Assembly: GCA_023078685.1 (NCBI GenBank)
Contig: JALGAS010000003.1
Coordinates: forward strand, 434,001-498,000
Direction of reading: 5' to 3'
DNA: 64,000 bases
Source: Neopestalotiopsis rosae
Lineage: Eukaryota; Ascomycota; Sordariomycetes; Amphisphaeriales; Sporocadaceae
Below the pieces are notes generated by a model. That model was given only the letters and a program-made list of their open reading frames with translations. It was not told where the DNA came from and did no database searches. Positions 1 to 10,712 of the stretch are shown here, piece after piece. Each line of letters opens with the position of its first letter. Positions within the stretch are counted from its first letter, which is position 1. The position numbers were made by a program, and so were the translations under genes.

Positions 1-55
1 ATCTACCTTCAAGCCAATACGTTTTCAAAAATGATTCTGCTGCTCACGCCGCGGA

Positions 56-2092
56 TCATGGTGGGTGCTGAATCTTGCCCCTCAGCTCCTCGACCCTCTT
101 CTCCCGCTTGGCCTCTTCAGACGAAAAGGAAAATCGAGACATGACGTCCTCGCCGGCGTTCCTGACCCGCGACACCAGCTTCTTACCCATGGCCCTCGAC
201 TTGCTACCACTACCGCCCCCATTACTATTGGTTGCTCCTCCCCCTCCCCCTTCTATAGGTCCAAGTCCTCCCTTGGAACTACCACCACCATTATTCTTCC
301 GATCTACGCCCCTGCCCCAGCTCGTCCTCTTGGGCTTGAAATTGTCCTTGCTTACTTGTTCGTCATCATCGTCATAATCCCAAGAACTCACCATTGTAGT
401 GGTTATGGACTGCTGGTGCTGCTGCTTCTGTCCTCCCTCCGGGTACGGCGTCTTGACGTGATCGTCAAGTGCCCCCTTGCTACCGCCGTGCAGATGCAGA
501 GGCACCGGCTTGGGCTTGCTCCCCGCCCGCGTCCGCTTGGAGAAGGCGGGCGTCTCCTTGACGGCAAACGACACGTTGCGGGACGAGGAGGTGCCGCTGG
601 GCGCCGGCGAGGTGGTGGACCGCTGCTTGGATGATGATGTTGTGTTTGCTGCCGTGGCGCCGTATCCCTTGGTCCAGAGGCTATAGGGCGAGGTGATTAT
701 TTCCTCTTCATCATCATGATCGGCGGCGGTGGTGTTTGTGACTGCTGGCGGCGCTGTTGTGGTCGTTGGTTTTGTGTCAAACTTGATATAGTTGTTCTCG
801 CTCCGCGGCCGCGGTTCTTGCGGATTCGCTCGCCGGGCTGATGAGGTCTGGAGGTAGGGCTTGGGCGCCGCCAACATGAAGGCTCTTTGAACCTTCCCTC
901 CTCCTCCTACTACCGAGTGGTTGACTGTGGAAGATGCAGAAGTCTCGGCGAGCGGGCTGCCCGGATCGCTGTGTCGGAACTGCGGCTGGTAATGACGATG
1001 ATTGTGGGTTTTGGAGGTGTTGTTCGTTATCCCCGTCGCCATCATCCTCGTCTTGTTGGTCTCCTCGGTGGTAGAAATGGGATGAAATCCCAGTGACGAG
1101 TGGGACGCTGCGGGCGGTATATCCTCCCATCGCGATTGTCGTCTCGAGCCGCCAGAATCGACAGCGCCACCGTCCCCCGTGGTCGCCCAGTGCTGCTGGT
1201 TGTGCTGATACTGCTTCTTCTGCCCATCTGCCTCGTGATGGTCGACCTCGGAAACGGTATGCTGCCCAAAGCTCCGAAACGACGAGGAATCCTCGGGCGT
1301 CAATGGCGATACCTCGTGTGCCTGGTACGAAAAGGTCCCCGTCGGCGGAGACAAGATGGGGCTCACGTCGACAAATCCTCCATCGTTTTGTTCGAGATCC
1401 TTGACGATCTTGTGGTCCGAGTGTCGCGGCCGCGGCGAGAGAATGACCGTATGTTGCTGCTGCTGCTGCTGCTGCTCACCAAAGTGCGTGACTATGCTCA
1501 TACCCGGCGGGCGTATCATGGCCATGCCATCCTCATTGACGGAACCCCCGAACCCGGTCTCTTCTTCTGCGCCGCTTCCCCTGCTCTCGGCCCTGCTCCC
1601 ACCGCCGCTAAACATGAAGAGCGGCGACTCATGTCGATGAAAGCGGCTCGGCGTCGCTCGACATGACCCATCAGAATTATACACGGACGACGACGAGGAC
1701 GCCGACTTGGGCGGCAGCGGCGGCAGGTCTCTACCCGCGTAGCTCGGGACGGCGCTGGGCGGCGGGAAGTGGTTCTGGCCGCTCCTGGGCGGACGCCGAT
1801 TCTGCTGTTGCTGTGCCGGCCTGCTGCTCTGCCCTTGGAACTCGTTACTCCCGTATATGCGCTCCATATCCCTTTGCTTCTGCAGAGTGTTCCAATTTCT
1901 CTTGTTCGCCCTTTGCCTTGCCTTGCCTCCCTCAGGGAGAGAAGAAACAGCTTTGATAGCCTGTCTGACTTTGGCAAGCAAAAGCTAATGACCTATGGGA
2001 AAGTATGGATCTCTCTAGAAAGTTACTAAACAAAGAGAGGAAGACCCCAGGCATAAATCAAATCCGCCATCGCTTCCGGGTCGTACGGCCAT
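56..2092 (-). CDS. Hypothetical, intrinsically disordered protein
   Basis: The open frame runs from a stop at 56-58 up to about 1984 and encodes some 640 residues of low-complexity sequence rich in Ser, Gly, Gln, His and Pro. It has a seven-residue polyglutamine run (near 1453-1475), proline-rich stretches and an acidic DDEEE patch. The only ordered-looking parts are a basic N-terminus (AKVRQAIKAV) and a charged C-terminal helix (about 40 residues, SRVRNAGEDVMSRFSFSSEE). The N-terminal part has no ATG of its own before Met at 1867. A short first exon ATG-GCC at 2087-2092, followed by a GTACGA donor and a TTAG acceptor at 1985, would supply one (intron 1985-2086); this is inference. No enzyme motif, signal peptide or membrane segment is visible and no family is recognised. 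The repeats could make it a scaffold or regulatory protein, but that is a guess. Confidence 0.6.
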
Positions 2093-2804
2093 AATGGCTG
2101 TAGTCCTTTGTTCTCTAGTGGTATACCGAACACAAAGAGGGAGGGGAGTGATTCCGGTGCGGCCGCCAGGGTCACACAAGGTCTACCTCCCAAGGTAAGA
2201 ACAGGTTGGCCGTGATACCATGATTCATTTAAATGTTTGCTTGGTTTTGAACTGAAAAAAATCTTTCCTGGCTCTTTACAATGTCAGTTGAGTATTATTC
2301 AAATCTTCACGCACTTCTGTCGATTATTGGATCTTGTCGCTATGTCAGTGACAGCCCAGCATATCTGAATCATTCCTCATTCCACATGACTGCTTGCGGC
2401 TGATTTGGCCTTCTAGGGCTGAAAGAAGGGGAGACAATTTAATCAGGCCACTACAAGACAAATTCGGGCACATGATTTTGTTCATACACACACAAATGCA
2501 TCAGATAAGACTTGCAATTCTTGTATGCGTTTTATTGGGTACATGCCGAATGGCCTATGCATATTAAGGTGTACATCAGTACTGTCTATACAGCTGAACT
2601 CTGTAAACAGGTCGACAATCTTTTCTTCTGTCAGAAAAAGACAAGAAGTTTCCATGAAAAATTATCCTGTGCGCCATGCCAAATGCTCTTATCATATTCC
2701 TGTCCATGTTATTCAATGACAGTTCCAAATGCAATTGATCGACTTTTTGATCAGTTTTATTTGCTTCATCGAAAAAGGGAAGCCTCAAAAATTCAAATAC
2801 GAAA
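2093..2804. other. Intergenic region between two minus-strand genes
   Basis: About 700 bases with only short chance reading frames. It should hold the 5' leader and promoter of the disordered-protein gene and the 3' end of the membrane glycoprotein gene. No RNA gene or repeat was recognised. Confidence 0.5.
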
Positions 2805-5800
2805 TCAGCCTTCGTAGCGATCAACAAAGCTCGAAACAGAGGATTCAAAGTTGATCCAGGAACACTTGCATCCACCCGTGCCGCCGTCGATGCCGCCGAG
2901 GCGCGGATCCTCGCTACTAAGTGGGTTGATCAGGGTACCACCGGCGCTCTTGTCAACAGTGATGAGCGAGGCGTTGCCCGTGTTGACACGCCCGTCATCG
3001 CCAATGCTCCAAACAATGGTGCCCTTGGTGTTCTCGTCACCGCCATGGAAGTCCTCGGCAATGGTGACGGGGTAGGGCATGGTGCCAGGGAGGTTGTGCG
3101 ATGCGTCGTCATCATCCTCATTCATGACCACCACAGGGCCCTGGTTGCCGAGGAGGTCTGCGTTGAGCCGGGTCCAGATCTTGACCAGGAATCGAGCCTG
3201 GCTCCAGACTACCAGTGCTGTGGCGTCCTTGAGCAGGGCGCCACCGTCAGCGTCCAGGACGTTGTCTTCTTCCTGGTCAAAAATGAAGATGGACTTGTTA
3301 AAGTACGTGTAGAAACCATAGTGCTCAGTGTCGAGACCGCGATCGTAAAGACGAACCGGCTGTTGGGAAGGCAGCGGGAACATCACTGCCGGAAGAGGCG
3401 ACCGATCTGTCTTGACGGGGGCACTGACAAAGTTGCTGATGTTTTGGGATGCGGACGAGCCTGAGTCAATTCCATTGCCCAATCCACGCTTGCTAAGCAC
3501 GTCTGGTCCAACAGTACTGTCCACGGAGGAAATAAGGCTGATAAAGAAAGGCGTGGGCTCGCCTGCCTTGTTGTCAGACTTGATATCGTCTGTAGTATTG
3601 CCCAGAAAGAACATCTCATCTTCGTCCGGGGGTGTGGGATTTGGAGAGAAGCCAGTGTCGTATACAAGAGCCCGTCGCATTATGGCTGCAGCCCGGGCTA
3701 CAGCACTGGCAAATGATCGACGACCGGCACTGGAGTCTGAGGCTTCTTCATCACTCTTGACATACCCAAAGCCTCGCTTCTTCTGCTCGCCAGTACTACT
3801 GATGTTCCACAGAGCGCGCGTATTGTTGTCAAACTGAATCTGGAAGATGAACTCAGGCTGGTTGCTCTTGAACTGCGAGTCGGGATCTTGTTGGTTCTTG
3901 GGGATCGAACAGCTCCACAGGGTCTTTGCACTCTCAGTCAGACATCTAGTGTCCGACTTACTGTTGTTGGGACCAGCAACAGTCAGGACGCCAGTGGGCA
4001 TTGGGGGGAAATCGGTCAAGTTAAGCCAAATATTGTGCGGTGTAGGCGTCGGCGTAGAACTAGAAGTTGCTGGAGAGACAGGAGTTCCGCTCTCTGAAGG
4101 CTCCTGTGAGACCTGAGGTTCTGTGGCCGCCACTGTGTTGGACTTCTTGTGGGTCAAGACGACTGCAAGGAGTACTGCCAAAATGATGGCGGCCAAAACG
4201 CCGCCAAAGATGCCGAGACATACACGGCGTCTCTTTCTTCCCTCGCGACCCGTTCGTCCAAAGCAACCCTCTGCTGGAATACAGCCGCGGCCTCTCCAGA
4301 AGCCACCGACTTTTCGAGCCACAAATTCTTCCTTCTCATGACGCCTTCTGTTGCGCTCACTCTGCATATTAGTGCCGGCAGCTTCACGAAACTGGTCATG
4401 AGTCACATGCGTGCCGATCGGTCGGTCATGAAGAACTGCCTCGGGTACAACTCGAGGTGTGATGGGTACATCTTCCATCATCACAGCTCCAGGGGCGCTC
4501 ATCATCTGGGGTATTCCGGGTGAAATTGGTCCAGGTGACGGAACGCGATCCGTGTTGATAGCATGAGGGGTAAGCGCCGCTCCATATTTCACCTCTCTAA
4601 GAGAATATGGCGGCGGCTGATCAACGGGGCTCTCTGTGTTGTTCTGCTCGAGCAAGATGCGAGCCTTTTCAGACTGGGGTTCTGCTCGGGTAGCAGGGGG
4701 GTTTTGCGAGGAGGATGATGCGATTGTTCGTGAGCTCTGACCAGTATTCTGCTGGGATATGGTAGCATTCATTACCGGCCGGTCAGAGAGAGGCAAGGGT
4801 GCCTTCTTTTCATTCTCATTGGCCTTGTGCCACCAGTCTGTACTTGGCGCTGCAGCTGATGAGCTGCTCTCGCCAGTTTGCATAGCGGTTTGTCTGAAGG
4901 GGTTGTTGGTTTGCTGAGAGATCCTAACAGTATCCCACCAGCCCTTTGGTGTTCCCGCACTCTGGGGACTAAGGGCTGATGTAGGCTTTATCGACTTTCG
5001 TGCTGCCATTGGGCTTCCGTCTTCCTCAAAAAGTGTACAGGGTGTTCCGCTCTCGTCATCTTCCACGTCAATGAGTGATTGCTGCTGCTGTTGTTGTGTC
5101 TTCTGGAACTTGTATGTAGCAGGCAAGCTTGGAACGGGTGGTGCTGGAGAAAAGTCAGGACCACCACCGCCGCGGATGGTCATTTGTGAATAGACGCTCG
5201 AGGCTGCGCGTGAGGTGTAAGGTGATTCACTAGCCTCGGTATCGGGAGACCATACTGATCGCAACTGTACTGGAGTAGTCTCTACGACTCCGGTACCTTG
5301 CGATGCCAGTCTCTGATTGTAATGCTGAACCGCCATGGGCGTCTCAACCACTGCCGTCTGTGGACTCACTTGGTGTTCGCTGGCGGTGTCCGCCGACATG
5401 GCGATACCAATAACAATAGGTCGTGAGTCAGGCGAAAGAGGCGAGCCCTTGGCCGACTTGGCTGACAGGTTGCCAGGCTTGCGCCGCAGCCACGAAAAGC
5501 TGCCAACAGATGCAGAGTTTGGCGATCCCTCTAGCGCTCTAAGAGCAGCAGCGTCTGCAAAACGAGTGGCATTCTCAGGCCGAGCGCTTTGCTCCGTTGA
5601 CTTTTTCTGCAGCGCGGGGGCGTTCCGCGACTTTACCACATTAGTGTCGAGAGTGATGCCGGCCTTTGCAATCTTTGCCTTTGCGTGCCCCTTGGACTTT
5701 GCGCGGAACACGGGCTTGTGGATCGAGTATCGATGCAGAGAGTCCCGTCTGCCATGGTTGCTTGCTGTATAACCATGCTCCAGATCAATCGGTCCATCGT

Positions 5801-5921
5801 CGAGTATCGTGGTGGCGGGCCTCTCATCATCACTCCAATCCTCCCACTCATCTCTATCGGTGGGCGGCGACTGTTTTCTGAATGGGTTGTTATTATTTGT
5901 GTAGGCGTTGGTAGTCGCCAT
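2805..5921 (-). CDS. Single-pass membrane glycoprotein, disordered cytoplasmic N-half
   Basis: Intronless frame of about 1038 residues from the ATG at 5921 (context AACATGGCG). An in-frame ATG at 5936 is possible; sequence further upstream has no ATG. Residues 1-560 are disordered and rich in Ser/Thr/Pro, with acidic WEDWSDDE near the start and a glutamine run. A basic RKRRR stretch precedes one strong membrane segment near residues 566-589 (GIFGGVLAAIILAVLLAVV). The following ~450 residues contain many N-x-S/T sites and look like a folded luminal or extracellular domain starting after a Thr/Pro-rich stalk. With no signal peptide and positive charge on the N-terminal side, a type II orientation is likely. 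Such proteins are conserved in Hypocreales and I have a weak memory of them being auto-labelled 'glycoprotease family', but no protease motif is visible, so I do not assign that function. Confidence 0.72.
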   Translation of the reverse strand: MATTNAYTNNNNPFRKQSPPTDRDEWEDWSDDERPATTILDDGPIDLEHGYTASNHGRRDSLHRYSIHKPVFRAKSKGHAKAKIAKAGITLDTNVVKSRNAPALQKKSTEQSARPENATRFADAAALRALEGSPNSASVGSFSWLRRKPGNLSAKSAKGSPLSPDSRPIVIGIAMSADTASEHQVSPQTAVVETPMAVQHYNQRLASQGTGVVETTPVQLRSVWSPDTEASESPYTSRAASSVYSQMTIRGGGGPDFSPAPPVPSLPATYKFQKTQQQQQQSLIDVEDDESGTPCTLFEEDGSPMAARKSIKPTSALSPQSAGTPKGWWDTVRISQQTNNPFRQTAMQTGESSSSAAAPSTDWWHKANENEKKAPLPLSDRPVMNATISQQNTGQSSRTIASSSSQNPPATRAEPQSEKARILLEQNNTESPVDQPPPYSLREVKYGAALTPHAINTDRVPSPGPISPGIPQMMSAPGAVMMEDVPITPRVVPEAVLHDRPIGTHVTHDQFREAAGTNMQSERNRRRHEKEEFVARKVGGFWRGRGCIPAEGCFGRTGREGRKRRRVCLGIFGGVLAAIILAVLLAVVLTHKKSNTVAATEPQVSQEPSESGTPVSPATSSSTPTPTPHNIWLNLTDFPPMPTGVLTVAGPNNSKSDTRCLTESAKTLWSCSIPKNQQDPDSQFKSNQPEFIFQIQFDNNTRALWNISSTGEQKKRGFGYVKSDEEASDSSAGRRSFASAVARAAAIMRRALVYDTGFSPNPTPPDEDEMFFLGNTTDDIKSDNKAGEPTPFFISLISSVDSTVGPDVLSKRGLGNGIDSGSSASQNISNFVSAPVKTDRSPLPAVMFPLPSQQPVRLYDRGLDTEHYGFYTYFNKSIFIFDQEEDNVLDADGGALLKDATALVVWSQARFLVKIWTRLNADLLGNQGPVVVMNEDDDDASHNLPGTMPYPVTIAEDFHGGDENTKGTIVWSIGDDGRVNTGNASLITVDKSAGGTLINPLSSEDPRLGGIDGGTGGCKCSWINFESSVSSFVDRYEG

Positions 5922-7493
5922 GTTTGCAATGTGCATGCTTGGTCGCAAGAAGCGACGCCGACTTGGCAAAAGTCGTGAAGAACAAGAAGAGAAATCTCAA
6001 AGAATCCAGCTGTGAGATTTGCTCCAATTAATGAAAGAAGTGACCAGAAGTTGAAAATAAATGGCAAATCGCGAAGATATGTCAAGGCACACTTCTGTTG
6101 TGACTGTTGGCGAGACTTTCGTCCTTTGTAAGTCTTCCGGTTGAGTCGAGAAAGTGTCAGACAGGTCTGTCACAAAACGTGTTGCGACTTTGATGTTGCT
6201 GCGGGGAATATTATTCACGAAATGGCGAAACGGAGAAAAAATGCGTGTTTACAAAGGAAAGACACGAATGAAGAACCAACAATGGGCCACGACCACGACG
6301 AGAAGAATGAAAGAAGTTCCTTGTGTGTGAAGTTGAGGTCGATGGCAGGTAGCTTACAATAAAAGAGTATGGCGAGGACAATGGCAAAGACCCACAAGCA
6401 GCTAAACTGTACCTATGGTAACGCGGCTGCGACGGCCACAATTGGCTTTTACTTTGCCGACCTACCTGACGAGGACAATCCGAGGGCCGCCGGACATCCA
6501 TTGTGAGTGAGCCCTTGCATCGAGCAGGACAATCGTCGCTTAGCTGAGGCCATTACGCCCTCTGACTGGTCCACGAGGGTCATCCAGCGGTGGATCGCAG
6601 CTATGGCAGGCTGCCGGGTTCTCAGCAACAGGGCATTCTGGGCCACTGTCGCTATTTCGGCTAACCTTGAGCAGCCAGGCAAGCCAAAGGTTCTGGCTGA
6701 TCAGGTTGGTGGGCGTGTGCAAATGAGCCAGATGGGCAAGATGAGCAAGAAATGGCAGCGTTTGATTTAAGCGCTGTTGTTGACGATTGTGCAACCGTGA
6801 TTGGTTGGCGCCTCCTGCTGCCAAGAGAAACAAGGATTTCATTGGCTGTCAGCGTCTCTCCTGGCGCGGCTCGTTGCGCGACCTGCATATCGACGAGCAT
6901 TTACTCGCCAGTGCTGCATCAAAAATAATTTGCTTTTTACCGAATGCATCTTGGACTACTTCGTGTCTTGTACGATCTTCTGTGTTTCAGGCTTCCAGCG
7001 ATCAATGGAGCCACCCGATATCCGGGGTACTCCTCGAGCTCCTGAAGTCTTGGGCTCGAACAGGATGACGCCTCATCCGATGCTCAGCAGACCCATTTGG
7101 GCCGCCGTCTTTTGATACGTCGACGTTCTGCTCGTTGCAAGCTGTACCGTTCGGTCGGATATTCATATTAATCCCGGGACCGTTGTCACGGCCAATAGCA
7201 AATGATTGACTGTGAAAGCTGTAATATCAAGAAAATTGAAATGTTTGGTGAGAAGCAAAATAGCTCTTGGCTTCGTGGGAAATAAGCTATCAAGACCTTC
7301 GCCCAGGCGCTCCTGCCAACTACACGCTTGCCCTAAAGCATAAAGAACCACGCTTAGTTGAATTGCATATACTTCACCAATTCAAATTTCGAGCAATTAC
7401 TCCAGATAACAGAGTTATGAATTTGTAAAATACAATCGGGTATATATGTCTATGCCTCCAAACGCCGAGTGAAACCATCACTATTCAAATCAT
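5922..7493. other. Intergenic, no gene seen
   Basis: About 1.6 kb upstream of the membrane glycoprotein gene and downstream of SIL1. Reading frames are short and overlap in several frames without codon-like composition. An ATTGG (inverted CCAAT) occurs near 6800. No RNA gene or repeat was recognised. Confidence 0.5.
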
Positions 7494-8765
7494 TTACAGC
7501 TCATCCTTGACAACAGGTCCCGAATCCGACCTCGCTGCTCTCAGCATGGCCAAAAAGTCGCGCGCCCATTCCGCGTCCGTCTCCTGGATGATCTGCCCGA
7601 CGTGAAACTCCCAACAGCCTTCATTCAACCTGGAACCGTCCTTCTCGCATGTGGCCGCGTCGCTCACTGGCTGAAGCGGCCACAGATCCGTCCTGGCCCC
7701 CAATGTGTCATCCAAGAACGTGTCCGACACGATGCGACTAACCCGGGCTCGGGGCAGCGCCCACGCATCCCCTTTCTTCAAGAGAATTTGCAAGAAATGC
7801 TTCATGCCATCCGCTGCCATGAATTGGGGCCGGATCGTGTCGCTCTTCAACAGTCTACTCATGACAGGAAGAAGTCGATGAATCCAAACGGCTTCTATGC
7901 CGTGGTCAATCTCAATTTCCGTCGAAGGTTCCAGACCGCTGAAAATTATATCCTTGAGTGGCTTCTCGTAGGCCGCACACTGGTATTCCATTAAGCTGTC
8001 CCAGTAACTCTCCAGGTGGTGCAGTGCCGGCGGGTTGTTCTGTAGTGCAGATGATATCGTAGAAGAGGCCAAAAGGTTGCGCTCCTCGACCAGCCCCCGG
8101 TCCGCCGGAACCGCCACGGCAGCACGTTGGGTCAGGAGACAAAAGAGACTCTTGACCGCGTCCTCGTCTTCCATGATCTTCTTGCCGTAGTACATGTCGT
8201 GAGAAATGTCCTCGAGATCGCGCAGGGCATCGAGAAAGGGCACGGTCACGTCGTCGGTTGTCGACCACGTCTCTCTCTCCGCATGTTCCTTCAAAAACTC
8301 CAGGGCGGCCACAAAGTCTGGATCCTGCACCTGCGGTTCCTTGACTGCGCCAACGGCCTCGTAGACCGGTGCTCCCTGCGGTATCCGCGGCACATCACCT
8401 TCGGCGGCGGGCTCGGGGTCGACCACCAAGACGGACTGTTCCACGGGCAGACCTTCCAAGGCCAAATCGTCGTCGGCGTCGGGGTGGTACAGTTTTGCTT
8501 CCTTCTTTCCCGAGTAAATGTCCATCCTCACGTGGAGACCGGGCGGAAGATCCTGATCATCGTGGACGACCTGGAATTCGTCCGTGGCAGAGAACACCTT
8601 GGGGTAACATTCTGCCGGGTTGTCGCTATGGCATATCAACTCGCCCTCTGCCGCTGGAGATGGTGCCGCAGGTGACGAAGCGGCGGAGACAGAGTAGGCG
8701 AAACAGGACAAGAATGCAAAGAAGATAAAAAATACATAAAATGTGCGTGAATTTGATCTACGCAT
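7494..8765 (-). CDS. SIL1: Nucleotide exchange factor SIL1 (ER Hsp70 co-chaperone)
   Basis: Encodes 423 residues, intronless. SIL1 releases ADP from the ER Hsp70 BiP/Kar2 and so drives protein import and folding in the ER lumen. The sequence opens with a hydrophobic signal peptide (TFYVFFIFFAFLSCFAYSVSA, about residues 6-26). A typical fungal SIL1 N-terminal region follows (ICHSDNPAECYPKVFSATDEFQVVHDDQ, split by the Cys pair), then a helical Armadillo-like body. The protein ends exactly in KDEL, an ER-retrieval signal, which fixes the compartment. I chose the ATG at 8765 because it places the signal peptide at the N-terminus; an in-frame extension to 8792 would start from a non-ATG codon. The gene is divergent from the complex I subunit gene at 9765. 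Assignment rests on the overall N-terminal pattern, length and ER signals. Confidence 0.85.
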   Translation of the reverse strand: MRRSNSRTFYVFFIFFAFLSCFAYSVSAASSPAAPSPAAEGELICHSDNPAECYPKVFSATDEFQVVHDDQDLPPGLHVRMDIYSGKKEAKLYHPDADDDLALEGLPVEQSVLVVDPEPAAEGDVPRIPQGAPVYEAVGAVKEPQVQDPDFVAALEFLKEHAERETWSTTDDVTVPFLDALRDLEDISHDMYYGKKIMEDEDAVKSLFCLLTQRAAVAVPADRGLVEERNLLASSTISSALQNNPPALHHLESYWDSLMEYQCAAYEKPLKDIIFSGLEPSTEIEIDHGIEAVWIHRLLPVMSRLLKSDTIRPQFMAADGMKHFLQILLKKGDAWALPRARVSRIVSDTFLDDTLGARTDLWPLQPVSDAATCEKDGSRLNEGCWEFHVGQIIQETDAEWARDFLAMLRAARSDSGPVVKDEL

Positions 8766-9525
8766 TGTGTTCAAGTGATGAATATTATACACTTGTCAAT
8801 ATAAGGTGATTGGGAGGGGGGATGTGAAAGGGGGATAAAGTTTGGCGTTGGGTTGGTGTCTTAAGTATATGTGAAGTGGCGATTGGGACAGGTTGCAGAG
8901 GAAAGGCCACGAAAACCAGAGTTTGGACTTACTCGCCCAACTGTACTGTGGCCTCTTTCAAGCTCCACACAAACAGGAGTCATAATAAGCGGAATCAAAT
9001 AGAAATCTGTAGTATTCTTATGATTCAGAGAGAAAGGACTTTTTCAATTGAAGAGACGTGTTATGCATTGCAGAATTTAATCTTAGCATTCTTGACAGAG
9101 TGTATACAAAGGTGACGCTGTGTAGACTTCACCATTTTCAAGACCTTTATGCTGGCAGACCAATGGCTGCAAACAGAGGCCATAAAAGATGTATATATTT
9201 CAACGATAGGTCAAGTGAAAATGCGATGCATCGGTTCTTTGAATCAGAAACTAGGTAGTATGATCAGAGCTCTAAATAGTTTTTGTCCTTGAAGAAGAGA
9301 ATGGCATGAGAAAAGGTCAGGTCTCATTGAATTGTAAGACATGATTGATGGTTGGTCGCTTAACCCCCAGAGGAGCTGCGAGCAGATCTTAGGGCGTATC
9401 TCACCTACGGAGTAACAATTGTTAGTGAGATGGGACCTCTGATGAGCTCTTTTGGGCGGGCACGGGAAGTCGGGAGCTCTGGGACGAGGCTCTTCCCCAC
9501 CCACTTGCCAAATCATCGACTGCTG

Positions 9526-9530
9526 ATTGG
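9526..9530 (-). promoter_or_regulatory. CCAAT box (as ATTGG) upstream of complex I gene
   Basis: An inverted CCAAT pentamer about 235 bases before the start codon of the complex I subunit gene. In fungi the HAP/CBC complex binds CCAAT and is known to act on respiratory genes. The motif is short, so function is inferred from position only. Confidence 0.35.
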
Positions 9531-9711
9531 TCAATCTCTTTTCCAACCACAGCGTGCCCCCGGGACGCAAGAGCCTCTTCCCGCATTTCGAATTGACCTC
9601 ACAGAAGAGCAATCGCGAAATCGCCCAGCGAGAGACGCCAGCAAGCAGGAAGAGAGACAGAGAGCTGTATCCCACCACGGCTCCTCCCCCCGACTAATTC
9701 GATTGGCCACT

Positions 9712-9716
9712 CACGC
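9712..9716 (-). promoter_or_regulatory. Second CCAAT box (as ATTGG), close to start codon
   Basis: A second inverted CCAAT about 50 bases upstream of the complex I start codon, possibly within the 5' leader. Its value lies in pairing with the box at 9526. Confidence 0.25.
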
Positions 9717-9764
9717 TTCGGGTGACTTCACACCTACACAACAGTCGAAAAGACCCCCGACAAG

Positions 9765-10712
9765 ATGCAGGCCGTTAGACAACGTGCGGCTTGCGTCGCC
9801 CGCCGCGCGCGGCCTTCAATGGCTCGCCAGGTCCGCAGCTACGCCTCCGACCATGGTCACGCAGCTCCCCAGGTGGAAGAGAAGCTCAGCGTACGTTTTG
9901 TCCCTGCGGTGTATTGGATATCGGTGGCTTGAGCCAAGGACCGCCAAGCTTGACAATGGAAGCTGGAAAGAGTGGCCGATGGGAAACAGCAAGGAGCAGA
10001 GAGAAGAGGAAGAATAGGAAATGAAATTGAGGGAAAACAAATGGAGAGAGGAAAGCAAAAAAAAAAGAAGTGAAAGATGGCTGACCTGAATCGGCGATAT
10101 ACAGACATCCTTCTACGTCTTCATCGGCCTTGTCCCGGCCTCCATGTTCTTCTACGGCATCTCGCGGCCGGGCAAGAACGGCGAGCCCTCGAGCCTGACC
10201 AACTGGCTCCGGGGCTTCGAGTACTTTCGCCAGGAGGACATCGAGCGCAACGCGCTGCGCACTCAGCTTTATGAGCAGGCCGCCCACGACAAGCACCTCT
10301 TCCTGCACGCCGAGAAGAACCCCCACATCGACCTCAAGATGCCCGAGTACGTATTTTGTGACATGATCCATGATTTCTCCTATGCAAATATAGCAAGCTT
10401 TGGGCGGGAAGGAAAACGGACTCAGGTCTTTCTTTCTGCTCATGGCTGTGAGGATGATGAGATCAGAGCTAGAGACATATGTGCCAAGGAGGGACATCCT
10501 CAGACCATCCACTCTACATGAACTACCAGGACGAATCACGATTGCTGACATCGTTTCACAATAGGTTGATTGATTCTGGTGCTCCTTGGAACGTGCCAGC
10601 CGGCCACCGCGGCCGCACCATGGGAGAGCTCACAGAGCACTTCAAGAAGCAGCACATTGAGGAGGAGGAGCGGAAACTGAAGAAGTTGGCGGCGGCCAAG
10701 GAGTCATCGTAA
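9765..10712 (+). CDS. Mitochondrial complex I accessory subunit (17.8 kDa-type)
   Basis: Three exons: 9765-9890, 10105-10346 and 10565-10712, giving 171 residues. Introns begin GTACGT and end CAG or TAG; a GCTGACC branch-like motif lies before exon 2. The N-terminus is Arg/Ala-rich without acidic residues (MQAVRQRAACVARRARP), as expected for a mitochondrial import signal. Exon 2 starts with a hydrophobic segment (FYVFIGLVPASMFFYGI) that could cross the inner membrane once. The rest is charged, with the pattern ERNALRTQLYEQAAHDKHLF, then APWNVPAGHRG and a Glu/Lys-rich end. This agrees with my recollection of the fungal NADH:ubiquinone oxidoreductase 17.8 kDa subunit, an accessory membrane-arm protein with no redox centre. 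The exact subunit name is less certain than membership of complex I. Confidence 0.75.

Larger units (their letters stand above)
8766..9764. other. Shared intergenic region between SIL1 and the complex I gene
   Basis: About 1 kb between two divergently transcribed genes, so it should contain both promoters. Two ATTGG boxes lie in the half nearest the complex I gene. No other gene is supported. Confidence 0.5.

Noticed and set aside
2100..2175. tRNA-like D-arm (TCTCTAGTGGTATACC)
   Set aside because: No matching anticodon stem or T-arm (GGTTCRA) at the right distance and no closing acceptor stem.
2029..2275. Stop-free minus-strand stretch after a TTTTTTTCAG acceptor-like site
   Set aside because: About 80 codons with no start, no domain and no upstream exon. 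It overlaps the likely leader of the first gene, so chance openness is the simpler view.
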